A stretch of DNA of 64,000 nt from Clostridiales bacterium COT073_COT-073 (GCA_003858485.1 RQYD01000017.1:1-64000), one strand, 5' to 3'. Positions 7,705 through 18,538 are shown, counted from the first letter of the stretch. A program made the numbers and translations. Notes: generated from the letters alone by a model not told the origin.

Positions 7705-8820
7705 ATGATGAAATTAAGAAAATTAGCCGCTGTTGCATTACTGGTGGCAGTTGCAGCTACTGCCTGCTCTGGTGCCGGCGGATATCATAATAATGGACAG
7801 CCAGCCAAAACGGCAATTCAGGCAGAAAGCATGGTGACCAAAACAAAGGAGGAGAAGATGAAAGCGGTAAAAGGAGAATTAAAAGAAATCTATTTGGCAG
7901 GTGGATGTTTTTGGGGATTGGAAGCGTATATGGAAAGGATTCATGGAGTGGTTGATGCCGTTAGCGGTTATGCTAATGGTAAAACTGAAAACCCGAAATA
8001 TGAAGATCTGTTGTATCATAATAGCGGCCATGCGGAAACGGTCAAGGTAGTTTATGATTCTGCCAAAACCGATTTGCCGACCCTATTAGCATACTATATG
8101 AAAGTAGTTGATCCCACCAGTTTAAATAAGCAGGGAAATGATAAGGGCACCCAGTACCGGACCGGTATTTACTTTACAGACAGCCAGGAAGAAAAAATAA
8201 TTAAAGATTTTCTGGATGAGCAGCAAAAAAAATATGACCGGCCAATTGTCATTGAAAATTTACCATTAAATGGATTTGCCATGGCTGAAGAATATCATCA
8301 GGATTACTTAAAGAAAAATCCGAATGGCTATTGTCACATTGATTTAAATAAGGCTAATGAAGTAATTATTGATCCGGCCAAATACCCCAAGCCATCAGAG
8401 GAAGTGATCCGACAAAAACTGACCGAGGAGCAGTATAAGGTTACTCAGCTAAATAATACGGAGTATGCCTTTTCCAATGAATACTGGGATAATAAAGAAC
8501 CGGGGCTGTATGTGGATGTTGTAACCGGTGAACCGCTTTTTACTTCAACTGATAAATTTGATTCCGGCTGCGGCTGGCCAAGTTTTACCCAGCCGATCAT
8601 CAAGGATGTATTGACATATCATGAAGATAATAGTTATAATATGAAAAGAGTGGAAGTTAGAAGCCGGGTGGCAGACTCCCACTTAGGTCATGTCTTTGAA
8701 GATGGACCCAAAGACCGGGGTGGGCTGAGATATTGTATTAATAGTGCATCCATTCGTTTTGTGCCGCTGGCGCAAATGTCAGCAGAAGGTTATGAGTATT
8801 TGATGCATTTGATCAAATAA
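7705..8820 (+). CDS. msrAB: Exported bifunctional methionine sulfoxide reductase MsrA-MsrB lipoprotein
   Basis: A 371-residue fusion. The lipoprotein signal has C21 (ATACSGAG). An MsrA domain (about 55-215) has the GGCFWG active site with C68. An MsrB domain (about 225-365) has the catalytic C344 ([12 protein letters not shown]). MsrA reduces Met-S-oxide and MsrB Met-R-oxide. The MsrB zinc CxxC pairs are absent, as in many fused forms. AGAAGGAGA precedes tandem ATG codons (7705/7708). It lies downstream of ccdA and the thioredoxin-like lipoprotein, which are its likely electron source. The 271-bp gap between them has no obvious terminator. It is followed by a strong hairpin terminator. Confidence 0.95.
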   Translation: MMKLRKLAAVALLVAVAATACSGAGGYHNNGQPAKTAIQAESMVTKTKEEKMKAVKGELKEIYLAGGCFWGLEAYMERIHGVVDAVSGYANGKTENPKYEDLLYHNSGHAETVKVVYDSAKTDLPTLLAYYMKVVDPTSLNKQGNDKGTQYRTGIYFTDSQEEKIIKDFLDEQQKKYDRPIVIENLPLNGFAMAEEYHQDYLKKNPNGYCHIDLNKANEVIIDPAKYPKPSEEVIRQKLTEEQYKVTQLNNTEYAFSNEYWDNKEPGLYVDVVTGEPLFTSTDKFDSGCGWPSFTQPIIKDVLTYHEDNSYNMKRVEVRSRVADSHLGHVFEDGPKDRGGLRYCINSASIRFVPLAQMSAEGYEYLMHLIK

Positions 8821-8827
8821 CCGGACA

Positions 8828-8876
8828 TAAGCCAATCCTTGTATTTTTATAAGCAAAGGATTGGCTTGCTTTTTTA
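8828..8876 (+). terminator. Terminator after msrAB
   Basis: AAGCCAATCCTTG pairs with CAAAGGATTGGCTT, then a T run. Confidence 0.8.
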
Positions 8877-8904
8877 CTGCTGGGCAATATAAGCAGATTA
8901 CTTA

Positions 8905-8967
8905 ATGGTTAGCTATATTTGCCTATATTGAAAGTAAACTTTCATATGGGCAACATAAGTTAACCAT
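8905..8967 (+). promoter_or_regulatory. 63-bp imperfect inverted repeat upstream of the two-component system
   Basis: Outer arms ATGGTTA (8905-8911) and TAACCAT (8961-8967), and inner arms TTGCCTATATTGAAAGT and ACTTTCATATGGGCAA, surround a central AA. There is no T run, so it is more likely an operator or cruciform than a terminator. Confidence 0.5.
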
Positions 8968-9038
8968 CTTGCTGATTTACTTTATCATCCATTAGTGCAA
9001 ATTAAGGATAAACTTGAAAAACAGGATAGAGGAAGAAG

Positions 9039-9821
9039 ATGTATAAATTATTGATTGTCGATGATGAACCATTGATCCGGCGTGGGATAAGATCTCTGGT
9101 CAATTTGGAGAGTATTGGCATTTCGGAAATTATGGAAGCGGAAAGCGGTGAAGAAGCGGTGGCTTTGGTGATGGAACATCAGCCACAAATGGTGTTGATG
9201 GATATTAACATGCCGGACATGGATGGCCTGACAGCTGCCGCCATAATTAAAGAAAGGTTCCCCCGGGTATTTGTCATTATTTTAACCGGGTATGATTATT
9301 TTGAATATGCGCAAACTGCAATTCGGGCCAGGGTTGATGATTATATTCTAAAGCCGGTTTCCAGGGCTGATATTGAAATGGTGCTGGTTAAAAGCATCAA
9401 TTTTTTGAACGAACATAATAAACAGGAAGAAATCCAAAAAGTGTTGGACAGCAGTGAGAGCCGGTCAATAGATGGAGAGGCAGAGCAAGCGGATTTGACA
9501 ATGGCGGTGACCGAATATTTAAAGGAAAATATATTTGAAATGGATTTGTCTTTAGCAAAAATGGCTAAAGATATTGGCTTTAACAGCAGTTATTTAAGTA
9601 CGATGGTCAAACAGATTTATGGTGTGCCTTTTCAGGATTACATTAATCGTAAGAGAATGGAAAAAGCCAAATTACTGTTGCTGTCAACTACCATGAAAAA
9701 TTATGAAATTGCTGAACAGATAGGGATCGAGGATGTGAATTATTTTATTACCAAATTCAAAAAAACCTGGGGAATTACCCCAAAACAATACCGACAAGGA
9801 CTGCAAATCAATGAAGATTAA
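9039..9821 (+). CDS. Response regulator with AraC-type DNA-binding domain (YesN-like)
   Basis: 260 residues. An N-terminal receiver domain has acidic residues LIVDDEP, phospho-acceptor near D54 (MVLMDINMPDMDG), and conserved T/Y/K positions (LTGYDYFEYA, ILKPV). A C-terminal AraC/XylS helix-turn-helix pair covers about 155-255 (LAKMAKDIGFNSSYLSTMVKQ; IAEQIGIEDVNYFITKFKK). The 3' end overlaps the kinase gene by 11 nt. Such pairs typically control carbohydrate uptake or catabolism genes. The next genes downstream (kduI) are plausible targets, by inference only. Confidence 0.93.
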   Translation: MYKLLIVDDEPLIRRGIRSLVNLESIGISEIMEAESGEEAVALVMEHQPQMVLMDINMPDMDGLTAAAIIKERFPRVFVIILTGYDYFEYAQTAIRARVDDYILKPVSRADIEMVLVKSINFLNEHNKQEEIQKVLDSSESRSIDGEAEQADLTMAVTEYLKENIFEMDLSLAKMAKDIGFNSSYLSTMVKQIYGVPFQDYINRKRMEKAKLLLLSTTMKNYEIAEQIGIEDVNYFITKFKKTWGITPKQYRQGLQINED

Positions 9822-11526
9822 ATATTATTTTTCCAAAATAAATATCCAGATCGCACTGACCTTTTTTGTTATTTCCTTGCTGTTGGTATCGCTTTTATCA
9901 GCAATTGTTTATTATTCAGCCGTGCAGATCATGAAGGACAGTATGAAAAAGCAAACCGAAGATGCAGTGGTACAGGCCAGTGAATATATTGCGTCATATC
10001 TGGATAAAATTAAAACCCTCAGTGATTTAATTGCCATGCATCCGGAAACCCAAGCGGCACTGCATCAGGAGGAGAAAAAAGCAATTGAGTCACTGGCCGG
10101 AATGGTTAATCTTTCGGCCGCCAGCGACCCCCGGATTCAAAGCATTGCCGTTATTTCCAGGAATGGTTTTGCCTTGACCAGCGATAATAATATGGTGATT
10201 CCATTGTCTGCGGACATGATGAATGAGTCCTGGTACCAGAGGGCGGTTGCATCCAAACAAATGCCGGTGATTACTTCCATCCGGCATGGTGAATTCAATC
10301 GTCAAAAATCCAGCTGGGTGATTGCCATCAGCCATGAAATTACCGGCAAAGCGGGAGAGCATTTAGGAGTGGTGCTGATTGATGTTTCTTATAAATTCAT
10401 TGAGGATTATATCTCTTCCTTAGAACTTGGAAAAGCCGGCTATGCCTATATTTTAGATGAAAACAATCAAATTTTATATCATCCGGATGAAAGCATTTTA
10501 ATGGATAAGATGAAGGCAGATGAATTGTTGGCCTTGGCTCAGGAGATGAAGTCAGTACCAAAGGACAGAATTGTTACCAAAAGTGCCATTCCACATTCAC
10601 ATTGGACTTTAGTGGGGATTTCTTCACTGGAACAAGTAGAGGCTCTGCAAAATCGGTTAATTAGTACCATCATTTGGATCAATGCCTTGTTGCTGGCAGT
10701 TAGTTTGATTATCAGCTATGCCATTTCCAGACGACTAAGCGGGCCGATTGTTGAGCTGCAAAGGGCCATGAAGGAAGTGGATGAAAATTGGGGACATTTA
10801 CATCCGGGTAATCGTGCTTATGCAGAAATTAAAGAATTAGCGGCAGAATATAATGCTTTGCTGGACCGGATTAAATTATTAACAGAAGACATTGCCCAAA
10901 AGGAAAACGCCAAGCGGGTGTTTGAACTGAAGGCCTTGCAAAGTCAAATCAATCCACATTTTTTATATAATACTTTGGATACCATTTTGTGGCTGGCGGA
11001 ATTTGGTGAAAATGAGAAAGTAGTTGAAGTCAGTAAGGCCTTAGGAGAAATGCTCAGGCTTTCTCTATCCATTCATCAGGATCGGGTGCCGCTGGAGCAA
11101 GAATTGCTGCATACCGAAAACTATTTAAAAATACAGCAGCAGCGTTATGTTGATAAGATTAGCTACAGCATCAGCGGTCAGGAAGATTTGCTGGAAGCGG
11201 AGGTACCAAAGTTAATTTTACAGCCAATTGTTGAAAATTCGATTTACCACGGCATTCGTCCGCAGAAAAAAATGGGTCAAATCAATATTGGCTATCAAAG
11301 AGAAGATGACCTTTTAATAATTACAGTGGCTGATGATGGGCTTGGCTATCATCCTCAAAAGCAGGAAAAAGACAGTAATTTAATTAAAACCAAACTGGGC
11401 GGCATCGGGATGAAAAATGTAGACCAGCGGATCAAGATCCTTTGTGGAGAGGAATATGGGATTACAATTGAAAATCAGGAAAATGGTGGAGCGATAGTAA
11501 CCTATCGGCTGCCACTAAGCTTATGA
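9811..11526 (+). CDS. Sensor histidine kinase, YesM/LytS type
   Basis: 571 residues. TM1 is at about 13-35. An extracellular Cache-like sensor follows, then TM2 at about 282-305, HAMP (ISRRLSGPIVELQRAM), a His_kinase domain with LQSQINPHFLYNTLD (phospho-His near 383), and a HATPase domain with N and G boxes (PIVENSIYHG; LGGIGMKNVDQR). It is translationally coupled to the response regulator by overlap. No extracellular binding protein or ABC transporter lies beside it, so the stimulus is probably sensed directly through the Cache domain. Confidence 0.93.
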   Translation: MKIKYYFSKINIQIALTFFVISLLLVSLLSAIVYYSAVQIMKDSMKKQTEDAVVQASEYIASYLDKIKTLSDLIAMHPETQAALHQEEKKAIESLAGMVNLSAASDPRIQSIAVISRNGFALTSDNNMVIPLSADMMNESWYQRAVASKQMPVITSIRHGEFNRQKSSWVIAISHEITGKAGEHLGVVLIDVSYKFIEDYISSLELGKAGYAYILDENNQILYHPDESILMDKMKADELLALAQEMKSVPKDRIVTKSAIPHSHWTLVGISSLEQVEALQNRLISTIIWINALLLAVSLIISYAISRRLSGPIVELQRAMKEVDENWGHLHPGNRAYAEIKELAAEYNALLDRIKLLTEDIAQKENAKRVFELKALQSQINPHFLYNTLDTILWLAEFGENEKVVEVSKALGEMLRLSLSIHQDRVPLEQELLHTENYLKIQQQRYVDKISYSISGQEDLLEAEVPKLILQPIVENSIYHGIRPQKKMGQINIGYQREDDLLIITVADDGLGYHPQKQEKDSNLIKTKLGGIGMKNVDQRIKILCGEEYGITIENQENGGAIVTYRLPLSL

Positions 11527-11545
11527 ATTCTTTCCGGAAAAGGCA

Positions 11546-11574
11546 TAGCCAATATAGGAAACTTATGGTATACT
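11546..11574 (+). promoter_or_regulatory. Candidate kduI promoter
   Basis: TAGCCA (11546-11551), a 17-bp spacer and TATACT (11569-11574), about 67 bp before kduI. It suggests kduI can be transcribed separately from the two-component genes. Confidence 0.5.
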
Positions 11575-11640
11575 AAGCCTAGCAAATAAAGCCTTTTTCA
11601 GGCAGGAAAAACCGAATGATCTAATAGAAAGGAAAGAATT

Positions 11641-12504
11641 ATGGAACTTAGAACAGCAGCATCACCAAAAGATGTAAAATACTATACAACCGACCGGTTA
11701 AGAGAGGAATTTTTAATTGAAAATCTCTTTATAGCCAATGAGATCAAACTGATTTACAGTCATATTGACCGGATCATTACTGGCGGTGTAACACCGACGG
11801 ATAAAGAGTTGGTGTTAACTGCCGGCGCAGAGCTTCGGGCTGAATATTTTCTGGAGCGCCGGGAAATGGGAGTAATTAATATTGGTGGAGATGGCATCAT
11901 TACCATAGATGGAAAGGCATATCAAGTAGCAGCCCGGGAAGGCATGTATATTGGCAAGGGGGCGAAAGACATTCGTTTTTCCAGTAAGAACAGCCAGCAT
12001 CCGGCTAAATTTTATTTAAACAGTGCACCGGCTCATATGAGCTATCCAACGGTATTGATTAAACCGGAAGGCGAGCCGGCTGAAGGTGTGGTCATTGTTC
12101 AGGATAAAAACAAAGTTGAGCTGGGCTGCCTGGAGCAGTCCAATCACCGGACTATTTGCAAATACATTTTGCCGGGACAAGTGGAAAGCTGCCAGCTGGA
12201 AATGGGTATGACCAGTCTGGAGCCGGGCAGTGTCTGGAATACTATGCCCTGCCATACCCATGACCGTCGGATGGAAGTATATCTGTATTTTGATTTGCCG
12301 GAAGATGCTTTTGTCATGCACTATATGGGTGAGCCACAGGAAACCAGACATTTGGTGGTACGCAATGAGCAGGCGGTAATTTCACCAAGCTGGTCGATTC
12401 ACTCCGGCAGCGGCAGCCGCAATTATACCTTTATCTGGGGAATGGTTGGTGAAAATCAGGATTTTGATGATATGGATCATGTGGCAATGAAAGATTTGCG
12501 ATAG
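11641..12504 (+). CDS. kduI: 5-dehydro-4-deoxy-D-glucuronate isomerase
   Basis: 287 residues, the usual KduI length. It converts 5-keto-4-deoxyuronate (from pectin or glycosaminoglycan unsaturated uronates) into 3-deoxy-D-glycero-2,5-hexodiulosonate. The cupin metal site is visible as CHTHDRRMEVYLYF (His/His/Glu) and a later His in SWSIHSGSG. Family hallmarks include the N-terminal EIKLIYSHIDRIITGGVTP. AAAGGAAAG precedes the ATG. The next pathway step (KduD) is not adjacent. The gene following it is of unknown function. Confidence 0.93.
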   Translation: MELRTAASPKDVKYYTTDRLREEFLIENLFIANEIKLIYSHIDRIITGGVTPTDKELVLTAGAELRAEYFLERREMGVINIGGDGIITIDGKAYQVAAREGMYIGKGAKDIRFSSKNSQHPAKFYLNSAPAHMSYPTVLIKPEGEPAEGVVIVQDKNKVELGCLEQSNHRTICKYILPGQVESCQLEMGMTSLEPGSVWNTMPCHTHDRRMEVYLYFDLPEDAFVMHYMGEPQETRHLVVRNEQAVISPSWSIHSGSGSRNYTFIWGMVGENQDFDDMDHVAMKDLR

Positions 12505-12513
12505 GAGGCAGAC

Positions 12514-13308
12514 ATGGCAGAAATCAGTGTAAAAGTTTTAGATCAGAATGGAAAAACATTGGCAGTCAGCCGGGGAACGGATGAGGTCAATTTGGTGTAT
12601 TCGGCAGCTTATCAGGAAGGTGACAGAATTGTGGTTGATACTTCCGAATCCAAGGATTATTACTGGCTGCAAGTCGATGATGCTTTGGGCAGGGATTTGG
12701 TGTTTTTTAAAGAGGGAACTTTCTCTTATCCGATTCCGTTTGGCAGTAAACGCATTCAATTATCGCCCAAAACATTTCAGGGAGAGAAGCATTTATTATC
12801 AGTAAAAAAAGCCAAGCCTTTTGAATATCTGGCATATCGCAATTTATCCAGAAATGTCAATGATCATCATGCCAATGCCACCATCTTTCCACATGCCTTC
12901 GCCAATGTGGAAACCCGTGGTGAATCGGTTTTTGCAGCCATGAATGCAATTGATGGTGTCACTGCCGGCGAAAGCCATGGTGAGTGGCCATACCAGTCCT
13001 GGGGCATTAACCAAAGACCGGATGCAGAGATGACCATTGATTTTGGACGTTTGGTTGAAGTTGATCGGGTAGTTTTTTATTTGCGGGCTGATTTTCCGCA
13101 TGATAATTGGTGGGAAAAGGCAACACTGGAATTTTCTGATGGGGAAAGTCAGGAATTTGAGTTATATAAGACCGGAGCCGCTCAGGAGTTTACCTTTGAG
13201 CCAAGACGGATATTATGGGTAAAAATCAAGGAAATGAAAAAAGCCGATGATCCATCGCCATTCCCGGCTTTGACGCAGCTGGAAGTATATGGTAAAGAGG
13301 CGGATTAG
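12514..13308 (+). CDS. Unrecognised protein with a galactose-binding-like C-terminal domain
   Basis: 264 residues, 9 bp after kduI with GGAGG upstream, so co-transcription is likely. No signal peptide or TM segment is visible, and it appears cytoplasmic. The C-terminal half (about 140-262) reads like an F5/8-type, galactose-binding-like beta sandwich (AEMTIDFGRLVEVDRVVFYLRADFP ... ALTQLEVYG, quoted in part). The N-terminal half is a separate, unassigned beta-rich domain. Linkage to kduI suggests a role with uronates or polysaccharide fragments. I do not assign an activity. Confidence 0.7.
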   Translation: MAEISVKVLDQNGKTLAVSRGTDEVNLVYSAAYQEGDRIVVDTSESKDYYWLQVDDALGRDLVFFKEGTFSYPIPFGSKRIQLSPKTFQGEKHLLSVKKAKPFEYLAYRNLSRNVNDHHANATIFPHAFANVETRGESVFAAMNAIDGVTAGESHGEWPYQSWGINQRPDAEMTIDFGRLVEVDRVVFYLRADFPHDNWWEKATLEFSDGESQEFELYKTGAAQEFTFEPRRILWVKIKEMKKADDPSPFPALTQLEVYGKEAD

Positions 13309-13480
13309 GCAGAGAATATCGCAAATTAATTGTAAAAAAGCATATCGTTTTTTGCTGGATTAAGAAAAGTACAAAAACAGATATTATTGCCAGGATAATG
13401 CTCCCCAAGGGATTATGAGCAGTTATTAAACCAGAAACAAAAACTTATGAAAGAAACGGATAATAGCGATTAAGTAAAAA

Positions 13481-13584
13481 AGGGGCTATTGCATTTTAAG
13501 ATTTTCATACAAGATATCGTGATAAATCATCAGAATTTTATCATATATCTTGTATGAAAACCGGATTTTGCAATCGCCCTTTTC
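13481..13584 (-). repeat. ~105-bp palindromic (MITE-like) element, copy 2
   Basis: The left arm AGGGGCTATTGCATTTTAAG and ATACAAGATAT are answered by ATATCTTGTAT and TTTTGCAATCGCCCTTTT. It is the same design as 5129-5236. It lies between two convergent genes (the kduI partner and pyk) and may terminate both. No other feature is seen in this 305-bp gap. Confidence 0.75.
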
Positions 13585-13613
13585 CTTATTAATATTTTTC
13601 CAAATCCATCGAT

Positions 13614-15032
<1,419 letters not shown>

Positions 15033-15230
15033 AATCGCTTTCCTCCAAGGTAAAACGGGTAAAATAATTTGTAAACTTTAAATCTTGTTCAGGTATTGCC
15101 GGCTGCAGAGTCTGACATTTCAGGCTGGTTATACTTTTGGTTGTTGTCTGCAAGTGAAACTCTGCCAAATGAATATGATTACTGTACCGCTATGTTCATT
15201 TGTTTGCTTTTCAAATTTCAGATATAGGGG

Positions 15231-15258
15231 ATTATAGGCTAAAATACAGAAATTGAAA
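15231..15258 (-). promoter_or_regulatory. Candidate pyk promoter
   Basis: On the minus strand TATAAT (15231-15236) has TTTCAA 16 bp upstream (15253-15258), leaving a leader of about 200 nt. The rest of 15033-15569 shows no gene. Confidence 0.4.
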
Positions 15259-15569
15259 ATTAATGATAGCTGTCATAATTATTTCGGACATTTCTGCACT
15301 TTTGTTTATAAGCCAACAGAACCAATTAATAAAAAGGGAAAAATCAAAAATTCCCCTTTTATAAGAATATCATATAATCGGCAAAAAGGCAAGTACAGAC
15401 CATTTTAAATGTTAAAATTTTACCATTTTTATTGCGGGATGATGATGTATCTCTTTCGCACCTTCGGGAATGGCCTTTTACTGTCCCGCCCCAAAAGCAG
15501 AAAAAGTCATGAAAAACCATAAAGCACCGGAAAACAAGCCTAAATAGTCAGATTATTTGATGTGGATTT

Positions 15570-16823
15570 TTATTTGGCAGCCTTTTGATATAGTTTGGGA
15601 AAATATTTTTTATCAAGCCGATAAATATAGGCTAGCAGTGCAACCGCTAAAAAGCCGGCACTGACAATTACCAGAAAGGATACGGGGTAAGGATAATTGT
15701 CAATTAATTTACCAATAATTAATTGACTAAGGGTGGCTCCGGTGCCATAACCGATCATAATAATGGCCGACAGCCTGCCCCGGTGTGAGCTGGGGACCCG
15801 CTGACTGACATAGGGAGAACTGCCAAGGGTATGAATGATTTCCCCAAAAGTAAAAATCGTGATCATGATATAAAAAATCAAATAAGGCGGTTGATGGATG
15901 ATTAATAAAAAGCTGACGGCATAAAGAGCCACACCCAGCATGGCCTTGGGCAGGCCAGCCAGATTGCGCAATAAAAAAGTCAGAACCGGTGTGCAGCTAA
16001 TTACAATAAAAGCATTAAAAGATGACAAAAAGCCATAATAGGCCGGTCCGTTTTCCCCAAAAACATGGGACATATAAAGCGGCAGGGAAAAGCCCCATTG
16101 ATTATAGACAAAGGCTGATAAGGCAATGGCAAAGAACATAAAAAACAGGGGCGGCCGCTTTTTCAGAAGCTCAAAGGTGGAGATATTTTTATCAATATCA
16201 TCTTCATATTCATTGATTTCATCGGTCTGTAAATCTTCACGCCGGATCGGGTGAACAAACAGCAAAATCAAAATGGTTGATGAAAAAGTGGTTAAACCGT
16301 CAAAAATAAAGGCCAATGGTAAATGCTCATTAAATAAAAGTCCGCCAATGGCCGCCCCGAACATATAACCTAAATTATGGCCAAGATAGCCAAGAGAATA
16401 TACTTTCTCCCGCTCGGCCGATTTAGTGGCATCAGCGGTCAGGGCATCATAGGCCGGACCTTCCATACTGGCAAAAAGGCCGGCTATCCCAAACAGCATG
16501 ATCATTAAAAGACTGGGCTTAACAAAGGCGCAGGCAATGAAAAAAATGGTGCTGATCATATCAAACACAATAATGATTTTTTTTCGGTCAAAATGGTCGG
16601 CAATTTTGCCGCCAACAATTCCGCCCACTAAGTAAAAAAGAGAAATGGCAGTGGTGGCATAAGCACTTTGCAAAGCAGTTAAGCCAATTTTCTGAGTTAA
16701 GATCAAGGTCATCAACGGCCAGATAAAGGCCCCCATATGAGTAATCATTTTACCGATAAATAAAATATAAGCGGCCCGGGAAAGTCCGCGATATTGTAAA
16801 AACAAAGATTGTAGCCTGTTCAT
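15570..16823 (-). CDS. MFS transporter (12 TM, drug-efflux-like)
   Basis: 417 residues with twelve predicted TM segments and a cytoplasmic acidic loop in the middle (RREDLQTDEINEYEDDID). The MFS loop 2-3 motif is present as GGKIADHFDRKKII. AAGGAGC precedes the ATG. It resembles proton-coupled drug/peptide exporters of the MdtG/YttB sort. The substrate cannot be inferred. It is monocistronic on the minus strand. Confidence 0.88.
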   Translation of the reverse strand: MNRLQSLFLQYRGLSRAAYILFIGKMITHMGAFIWPLMTLILTQKIGLTALQSAYATTAISLFYLVGGIVGGKIADHFDRKKIIIVFDMISTIFFIACAFVKPSLLMIMLFGIAGLFASMEGPAYDALTADATKSAEREKVYSLGYLGHNLGYMFGAAIGGLLFNEHLPLAFIFDGLTTFSSTILILLFVHPIRREDLQTDEINEYEDDIDKNISTFELLKKRPPLFFMFFAIALSAFVYNQWGFSLPLYMSHVFGENGPAYYGFLSSFNAFIVISCTPVLTFLLRNLAGLPKAMLGVALYAVSFLLIIHQPPYLIFYIMITIFTFGEIIHTLGSSPYVSQRVPSSHRGRLSAIIMIGYGTGATLSQLIIGKLIDNYPYPVSFLVIVSAGFLAVALLAYIYRLDKKYFPKLYQKAAK

Positions 16824-17222
16824 TCTTGCTCCTTTAAATAATTCTTATTTTACTGGCTTTTTTAACAGGTGAGTTGTTGTTTTGAGTAGTTTGCTATGCC
16901 TGTTATGCCGGATGATTTGTGTTCATTGTTTGATTTTTCCGGTTAAAACCAAGAGTTTTTATGCAGGCCATTTTCCGCTTGATTGAAGAGCTTTTGCCTG
17001 AATGAGTGCTTTATTGGAATTCCTGGCGCTTTAACTCAGGGACAGGAATTGTTTTAAAAAATAGGGAAAATGGTTGTATTTATTAATATAGCAGTTTTAT
17101 ACAAAAGATGCAAGAGGCATACCAAACAGCTGTCAGCTGATTTGACCTTTTGGCAAAAAGCATAAGAATGAAAGTGGGAGTGGCTTCAGGGTTTATTTTA
17201 AAGAATGTTTAGGAAATTACTA
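16824..17222. other. Divergent intergenic region, no gene seen
   Basis: About 400 bp between the divergent MFS and BMP genes. It is AT-rich without coding potential on either strand. Apart from the BMP promoter at its right edge, no strong promoter, hairpin or repeat was recognised. Confidence 0.5.
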
Positions 17223-17251
17223 TTGCCATTCTGTCTGATTTGTAATATAAT
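17223..17251 (+). promoter_or_regulatory. Strong sigma-A promoter of the BMP lipoprotein gene
   Basis: TTGCCA (17223-17228), 17 bp, TATAAT (17246-17251). GGGAGGA then precedes the ATG at 17294. Confidence 0.75.
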
Positions 17252-17293
17252 ATTCAAGGACAAAAATATTGTGTCAAAAAGGGAGGATTTATA

Positions 17294-18538
17294 ATGAAGA
17301 AATTATTTTCAATGTTATTGGCGCTGACCTTGGTACTGTCGATGGCAGCCTGTGCGCCGACAGCTAATCAAGACAAAACCGAAGACAAAAAGGTAGAGGC
17401 GGAAAAGAAAGAAGAGCCAAAGCAGGAAGAACCGAAAAAAGAAGAGCTTAAGAAAGAAGAGCCTAAGAAAGAAGAAGAGCCTAAGAAAGAGGAACCAAAA
17501 GCTGAAACTAAGACAGAGCCGATGACCGAAGTAAAGAGTGTTTTTGATGTTGAAGTAACAGCTGAATTAAAAGAAAAAGCAAAGAATTTTGCAGTTAGCT
17601 TAGTTACCGATACAGGTGGAATTGATGACCGTTCTTTTAACCAGGGAACCTGGGAAGGCGTTAAGAAATTTGAGGAGTTGACCGGAGCAGCAACCAACTT
17701 TGCACAATCCAATTCTGATGCGGATTATATGCCAAACTTATCAACTTTTTCAGAAGAAAATAAAGATTTAATTATTGCCACCGGATTTTTATTCGAGGAT
17801 TCGATTAAGGAAGTTTCCAAAATTTTCCCGGATCAAAAATATTTACTGATTGACTCAGTGGCAAAAGATTGCCCGAATGTTGCTTCCGCTGTATTTGCTG
17901 AGCAGGAAGGCTCTTTCCTGGTGGGTGTGGCAGCAGCTCAGGCAGCCAAAGAAGCTGGTAAAACTGTAGTTGGATATTTGGGTGGTGGTGACTTTGATTT
18001 GATTCAAAGATTTGAAGCTGGTTATGAAGCCGGTGTTCATGCAGTTGATCCAAATATTGAAGTAAAAATTGAGTATGTTGGCGGATTTGATGATGCCGGA
18101 AAAGCTCAGGTATTAGCTAAGAAAATGTATGATGCAGGTGCTTATGTTATTTACCATGCAGCCGGCGGTGCCGGAAACGGTTTATTTAAAGAAGCCAAAG
18201 AAAGAAGATTGGCCGGCCAGGATGTTTGGGCAATCGGCGTTGACAGAGATCAATTTGAAGAAGGTATCTATGATAAGAATACCGGTAAATCCTGTACTTT
18301 AACTTCGATGGTTAAGAGAGTTGATGTCGCTTCTTTTACCACTGCAATGTTGACTTTAAAGGGAGAATTTCCGGGTGGTCAGGTACAAGTATTTGATATG
18401 AAGAATGGTGGAATTGATATTCCGGCAGAAAACCCCAATATGTCAGACGATGCTGTCAAAATGGTGAATGAATACAAGGAAAAAATTAAATCAGGAGCCC
18501 AGGAAGTTCCAACTGTTCCAAATAGATTAAAGAAATAA
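17294..18538 (+). CDS. BMP-family (PnrA/TmpC-like) substrate-binding lipoprotein
   Basis: 414 residues. The lipobox has C20 (SMAACAPT). A Lys/Glu/Pro-rich spacer of about 50 residues (KKEEPKKEE repeats) is followed by a BMP domain from about residue 95 (FAVSLVTDTGGIDDRSFNQG). BMP proteins usually capture purine nucleosides for an ABC transporter. Here no ATPase or permease is adjacent and the gene has its own strong promoter and terminator. It either serves a transporter encoded elsewhere or acts as a sensor or surface lipoprotein. The spacer probably lifts the domain through the cell wall. Confidence 0.93.
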   Translation: MKKLFSMLLALTLVLSMAACAPTANQDKTEDKKVEAEKKEEPKQEEPKKEELKKEEPKKEEEPKKEEPKAETKTEPMTEVKSVFDVEVTAELKEKAKNFAVSLVTDTGGIDDRSFNQGTWEGVKKFEELTGAATNFAQSNSDADYMPNLSTFSEENKDLIIATGFLFEDSIKEVSKIFPDQKYLLIDSVAKDCPNVASAVFAEQEGSFLVGVAAAQAAKEAGKTVVGYLGGGDFDLIQRFEAGYEAGVHAVDPNIEVKIEYVGGFDDAGKAQVLAKKMYDAGAYVIYHAAGGAGNGLFKEAKERRLAGQDVWAIGVDRDQFEEGIYDKNTGKSCTLTSMVKRVDVASFTTAMLTLKGEFPGGQVQVFDMKNGGIDIPAENPNMSDDAVKMVNEYKEKIKSGAQEVPTVPNRLKK

